DNA from: an uncultured Collinsella sp.
GTDB taxonomy: Bacteria > Actinomycetota > Coriobacteriia > Coriobacteriales > Coriobacteriaceae
DNA length: 5,067 nt
Direction of reading: 5' to 3'
NCBI GenBank assembly: GCA_900549245.1
Contig: URNQ01000140.1
Coordinates: 1 to 5,067, forward strand
The translations under genes were made by a program, and so were the position numbers. Positions within the stretch are counted from its first letter, which is position 1, and each line of letters begins with the position of its first letter. Below are positions 5,030-5,067 of this stretch, piece by piece. The notes beneath the pieces are model-generated. The model saw nothing but the letters and a program-made list of their open reading frames with translations. It had not been told where the DNA came from and did no database searches.

Positions 5030-5067
5030 GACGATTGAACGTCAGATTGCCGCTCTGGCGGGCCTGC

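Larger units (their letters stand above)
4690..5067. other. Intergenic region without a convincing gene, rich in inverted repeats
   Basis: About 378 bp upstream of the DUF1846 promoter. A 73-codon minus frame (5025-4804) and an open minus frame from the window edge to about 4778 exist, but neither has a Shine-Dalgarno or a recognisable domain, and both run through the hairpins. At least four potential hairpins occur: 4752-4820, 4827-4859, 4922-4949 (CCTGC/GCAGG plus GCCA/TGGC with a 6-nt bulge) and 5005-5029. A 16-bp direct repeat is also present. The 3' end of an upstream minus gene may lie at the extreme right: one frame ends in a TGA at 5044-5042, 12 nt before the last hairpin, but only seven codons are visible, too few to call. 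Confidence 0.6.

Overview
The window is high-GC and looks chromosomal. Every supported gene lies on the minus strand, so genes run from high to low coordinates. Protein character and gene content (a UPF0371/DUF1846 protein, a small winged-helix protein, CTP synthase and a Xer recombinase directly behind it) suggest an actinobacterium, most likely a gut Coriobacteriia member such as Collinsella. That assignment is inference from gene content and recalled family sequences; no database search was run.

Layout in transcription order: 5067-4690 holds no convincing gene but is rich in potential hairpins and contains a 16-bp direct repeat. A perfect TATAAT at 4684-4689 precedes the DUF1846/UPF0371 gene (4644-3163), which ends in a Rho-independent terminator (3096-3128). 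After a promoter-containing gap comes a small winged-helix DNA-binding protein (2906-2568), also closed by a strong terminator (2511-2543). CTP synthase pyrG (2389-728) has its own promoter-like region with a palindrome and a 5'-leader hairpin. A tyrosine recombinase of the XerC/XerD family starts 2 nt after the pyrG stop and runs off the window at position 1, before most of its catalytic residues.

The layout suggests three transcription units: DUF1846 alone, the winged-helix gene alone, and pyrG-xer. A pyrG-xerD order is familiar in actinobacteria, where it leads on to parA, scpA and scpB, so the genes beyond position 1 may be chromosome-segregation genes.

No new multi-gene system is visible. 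The two points most worth checking are (1) a block of about 11 codons in pyrG that destroys the near-universal GGTMRLG motif while keeping frame and length, which is either a sequence error or a striking variant, and (2) the structured gap at 4750-5030. Its two longest inverted repeats pair better as minus-strand RNA, because nearly all of their mismatches become G-U pairs on that strand.
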